Positions 62,334 to 64,000 of a stretch of 64,000 bases of DNA are shown here, one piece after another; the first letter of the stretch is position 1; each line of letters starts with the position of its first letter. The notes beneath the pieces were generated by a model. It searched no databases. It saw only the letters and a list, made by a program, of their open reading frames with translations, and was not told where the DNA came from. The position numbers and the translations under genes were made by a program. Source of the DNA: Pontivivens insulae (GTDB taxonomy: Bacteria; Pseudomonadota; Alphaproteobacteria; Rhodobacterales; Rhodobacteraceae); the NCBI RefSeq assembly GCF_900302495.1, contig NZ_OMKW01000004.1, positions 512,074 through 576,073 of the forward strand, in the 5' to 3' direction.

Positions 62334-62630
62334 TTAGTGATCCTTCGGAACAGCCTCAAACTTCGCCTGGCTCTCTGCGCTCGCTTCGGTCTGATACTTC
62401 GCCTTCCACTCCCCAAACGGCATGCCGTAGAACGCCTCGCGGCCCTCATCCTTCGACATCTCGATGCCGCGCTCGTTCGCGGCCTCCTGATACCAGCGGC
62501 TCAGGCAGTTTCGGCAGAAGCCCGCAAGGTTCATCATGTCGATGTTCTGCACATCCGTCCGCTCGGCCAGATGATCGCGCAGGCGGCGAAAGGCGGCAGC
62601 TTCGAGTTCGAGTTGAGTTTGGGCGTCCAT
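62334..62630 (-). CDS. DUF1244 domain-containing protein
   Basis: The 98-residue protein matches DUF1244 along its whole length: FRRLRDHLAERTDVQNIDMM, NLAGFCRNCLSRWYQEAANE, then GREAFYGMPFGEWKAKYQ. The CRNC pair is conserved in the family. The ATG at 62630 has GGAGG eight bases upstream; a start at 62657 would run over this element. It is the intact counterpart of the truncated copy at 61370-61565. The function is unknown. Confidence 0.92.
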   Translation of the reverse strand: MDAQTQLELEAAAFRRLRDHLAERTDVQNIDMMNLAGFCRNCLSRWYQEAANERGIEMSKDEGREAFYGMPFGEWKAKYQTEASAESQAKFEAVPKDH

Positions 62631-62689
62631 GACAAAATCCTCCGTTTGCCCTGACATAATACCCCGCGCCGCGTGCCGCCAGCGCCGGA

Positions 62690-62723
62690 GCCTCCGGCGG
62701 GGATATTTTAAGACAGATGAAAG
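62690..62723 (+). repeat. Dispersed intergenic repeat, family 2 (left arm)
   Basis: GCCTCCGGCGGGGATATTT is identical over 19 bases to the reverse-strand copy at 16976-16958, and is followed by ACAGATGAAAG at the end. The same core (GGATATTT and ACAGATGAAA) returns in reverse at 62833-62864, so the two arms form an inverted pair around 109 bases. Confidence 0.7.
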
Positions 62724-62832
62724 GTTTTGGCTGGATAGTGGTCAAACGGTACAGGCGGGGACGCCGATGACCGTGACAGGTGAAGGCATTCCGGGCCGGG
62801 ACGTGCGCCCGCGTCGCGGAATGTGGCTCCCG

Positions 62833-62864
62833 TTTTCATCTGTCCGGTAAATATCCTCGCGCGG
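62833..62864 (-). repeat. Dispersed intergenic repeat, family 2 (right arm)
   Basis: On the reverse strand it reads CCGCGCGAGGATATTT, then a short variable part and ACAGATGAAAA. It matches the arm at 62690-62723 in both conserved blocks but in the opposite direction. The 109 bases between the arms hold no gene I can support. Confidence 0.6.
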
Positions 62865-62880
62865 CAGCGCGAAATCGTCC

Positions 62881-63645
62881 TCAGCCCTCAAAGCGAGAGT
62901 ATGTCGACGGATCAGCCAGCAAGTCCGCCAGGTGAGCTGCGAGGTGATCCGCCCACGTGGCCTGCGCGTCGTTATCCGCGATCAGGTCATTGCGCAATTC
63001 GATCAACACGTTGGGCAGGCCGCGCTGCATCGCGTGGCGATCCAGGCTGTCGCCCTCGTATTTGCCCGAATAGGGTTCATTGTCACCGACGCACCAGCCA
63101 TCCTGACGCAGGCGTTGCATCAATGGTTGCGCCACGCGCCCGTCGCGCCCGTCCCACAGGATGCCGACATGCCAGGGGCGCGGGGGGCGGTTGGCCAGTT
63201 GCGGTGTGAAGGAATGGATCGCGATGACGACAGGGATTTCCCCGCGCGCCAACACGCCGTCAACAGCCTCACGCACCGCATTGTGATAGGGGGTGTAGTG
63301 CGCGGCCATCCGCCGCGCGACTTCAGCAGCATCAACGTGGCGGTTTCCGGGCACAACCGACCGGTCATAAATCCGACGCACCAGTGTGGGGTCGTCTGGC
63401 CCGCGATTGGGATCGATGACGATCCGGCTGACCCTGTTCAGCACCGCTTGACCGCCCAGTCGCTTGGCCAGTGCCAGTGTCAGCCCACGTGCCCCGACAT
63501 CATAGGCGATATGGCGGTTCAAATCGGCCTCACTCAATCCAATCGGCGCCACATCCGGCGGAATCCGGTTGGACGCATGATCGCAGGTCAGCACGATCCG
63601 GCTGTCCGGCTCTCCGGCAATGATCTCGAAACAGGCATCGGCCAA
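62881..63645 (-). CDS. N-formylglutamate amidohydrolase family protein
   Basis: The 254-residue protein is of the FGase family (PF05013): VLTCDHASNRIPPDV, ADLNRHIAYDVGARGLTLAL, DPNRGPDDPTLV, VVIAIHSFTPQL and NVLIELRNDLI. In the histidine pathway FGase hydrolyses N-formylglutamate; many family members outside hut operons have other or unknown roles. No hut genes are near. The only in-frame start is TTG at 63645, with GAGGG seven bases upstream, since no ATG or GTG lies nearby. It is divergent from pyk. Confidence 0.9.
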   Translation of the reverse strand: MADACFEIIAGEPDSRIVLTCDHASNRIPPDVAPIGLSEADLNRHIAYDVGARGLTLALAKRLGGQAVLNRVSRIVIDPNRGPDDPTLVRRIYDRSVVPGNRHVDAAEVARRMAAHYTPYHNAVREAVDGVLARGEIPVVIAIHSFTPQLANRPPRPWHVGILWDGRDGRVAQPLMQRLRQDGWCVGDNEPYSGKYEGDSLDRHAMQRGLPNVLIELRNDLIADNDAQATWADHLAAHLADLLADPSTYSRFEG

Positions 63646-63715
63646 GGTGCAACCCTCTTACAGAAAATTCCCTCCCTCCCTAGACAAGCGGGTCGGATAC
63701 GACCAGACAGGGCGC

Positions 63716-63746
63716 GCAAAAAGACAGGATATGTCCCGCTTTTTGC
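63716..63746. promoter_or_regulatory. Dyad in the divergent pyk promoter region
   Basis: GCAAAAAG (63716-63723) and CTTTTTGC (63739-63746) form a perfect 8-bp inverted repeat around 15 bases that contain a second dyad (GACA/TGTC). TTGCCT at 63743 and GAATTA at 63766 with a 17-base gap could be the pyk promoter, which the dyad would overlap. An operator or a transcript hairpin are both possible. Confidence 0.35.
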
Positions 63747-63809
63747 CTGACAGTCGCTGGCCCGAGAATTAGTCAGAACGTGACCGAACCGCTTTGAAGG
63801 ACAAAGTTT

Positions 63810-64000
63810 ATGATGAAACGCGACCGCCGCGTTAAGATAGTGGCGACATTGGGCCCAGCCTCTTCGAGCCGCACTATGATCAAGTCGTTGTTTGAGGCCG
63901 GGGCAGATGTGTTCCGGTTGAACATGAGCCATGGCAGCCATGAGGAGATCACCGAGCGTCACCAGCTGATCCGGGAGATCGAGCATGAGACGGGTCGCCC
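63810..64000 (+). CDS. pyk: Pyruvate kinase, N-terminal part (cut by window edge)
   Basis: The frame opens at ATG 63810 (or the adjacent ATG 63813), with GAAGGA upstream, and runs off the window. The 63 visible residues contain [20 protein letters not shown] and [20 protein letters not shown], the first substrate- and metal-binding strands of pyruvate kinase. The enzyme makes pyruvate and ATP from phosphoenolpyruvate. Confidence 0.95.
   Translation, partial: MMKRDRRVKIVATLGPASSSRTMIKSLFEAGADVFRLNMSHGSHEEITERHQLIREIEHETGR

Noticed and set aside
62629..62850. Possible 73-codon gene between the family 2 repeats
   Set aside because: It starts inside the DUF1244 start region on the other strand, has no ribosome binding site, runs through both repeat arms and resembles no protein family.
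1..64000. CRISPR array, prophage, IS element or tandem repeat array
   Set aside because: Reading through the window I saw no regularly spaced repeats, transposase, integrase or phage structural genes.

Overview
The window looks like a stretch of chromosome from a marine-type alphaproteobacterium of the Rhodobacterales (Roseobacter group). The evidence is GC-rich coding DNA, a cysteine-free L36, the moxR/DUF58/DUF4159 operon, glcDEF, a DUF1244 gene, a 98%-coding layout with many ATGA overlaps, and two families of short intergenic repeats of the kind common in that order. No taxon is named by the sequence itself; this is inference from gene content.

Layout. 1-8.7 kb: the tail of rppH, a lipoprotein and a DUF1285 gene facing a four-gene moxR-type envelope operon, then a DUF599 membrane protein. 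8.8-14.5 kb: glycolate oxidase glcDEF, an exported trypsin-like protease, and an Hsp20 gene with a possible heat-shock promoter. 14.7-26.1 kb: a branched-chain-amino-acid-type ABC transporter (two ATPases, two permeases, two periplasmic binding proteins) framed by two acyl-CoA-forming AMP ligases and carrying several small unknown genes; it probably imports and activates an organic acid. 26.2-31.2 kb: a cysteine-less caspase-like protein with peptidoglycan-binding domains, rpmJ, tRNA-Val, a Glu/Leu/Phe/Val dehydrogenase and two small envelope proteins. 31.2-45.8 kb: catabolic and regulatory genes (enolase-superfamily enzyme, pirin, an ArsR/NIPSNAP/ABM divergon, agmatine deiminase-like enzyme, YghU, Lrp/PhhA divergon, a DMGDH-like flavoenzyme with an MttB-family methyltransferase, HAD phosphatase, thioesterase, MarR, DUF2235). 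45.9-55 kb: cobO/cobQ, a WGR mini-protein, rpiA, gor, hflKC and xseA. 55-59 kb: a five-gene operon of four related exported cysteine proteins around a DUF255 thioredoxin-domain protein. 59-64 kb: a NuoE-NuoF fusion diaphorase subunit, a variable insertion site, DUF1244, an N-formylglutamate amidohydrolase and the start of pyk.

The most unusual structure is at 60.7-62.6 kb. Between the diaphorase gene and the DUF1244 gene lie two different cargo genes (an orphan membrane protein and a solo RNA ligase), separated by a truncated second copy of the DUF1244 3' part fused to a second copy of the diaphorase 3' tail. This is what an insertion hotspot looks like after two alternative versions of the same locus have been joined in tandem. 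The second most interesting unit is the four-paralogue exported protein operon at 55.1-58.9 kb.
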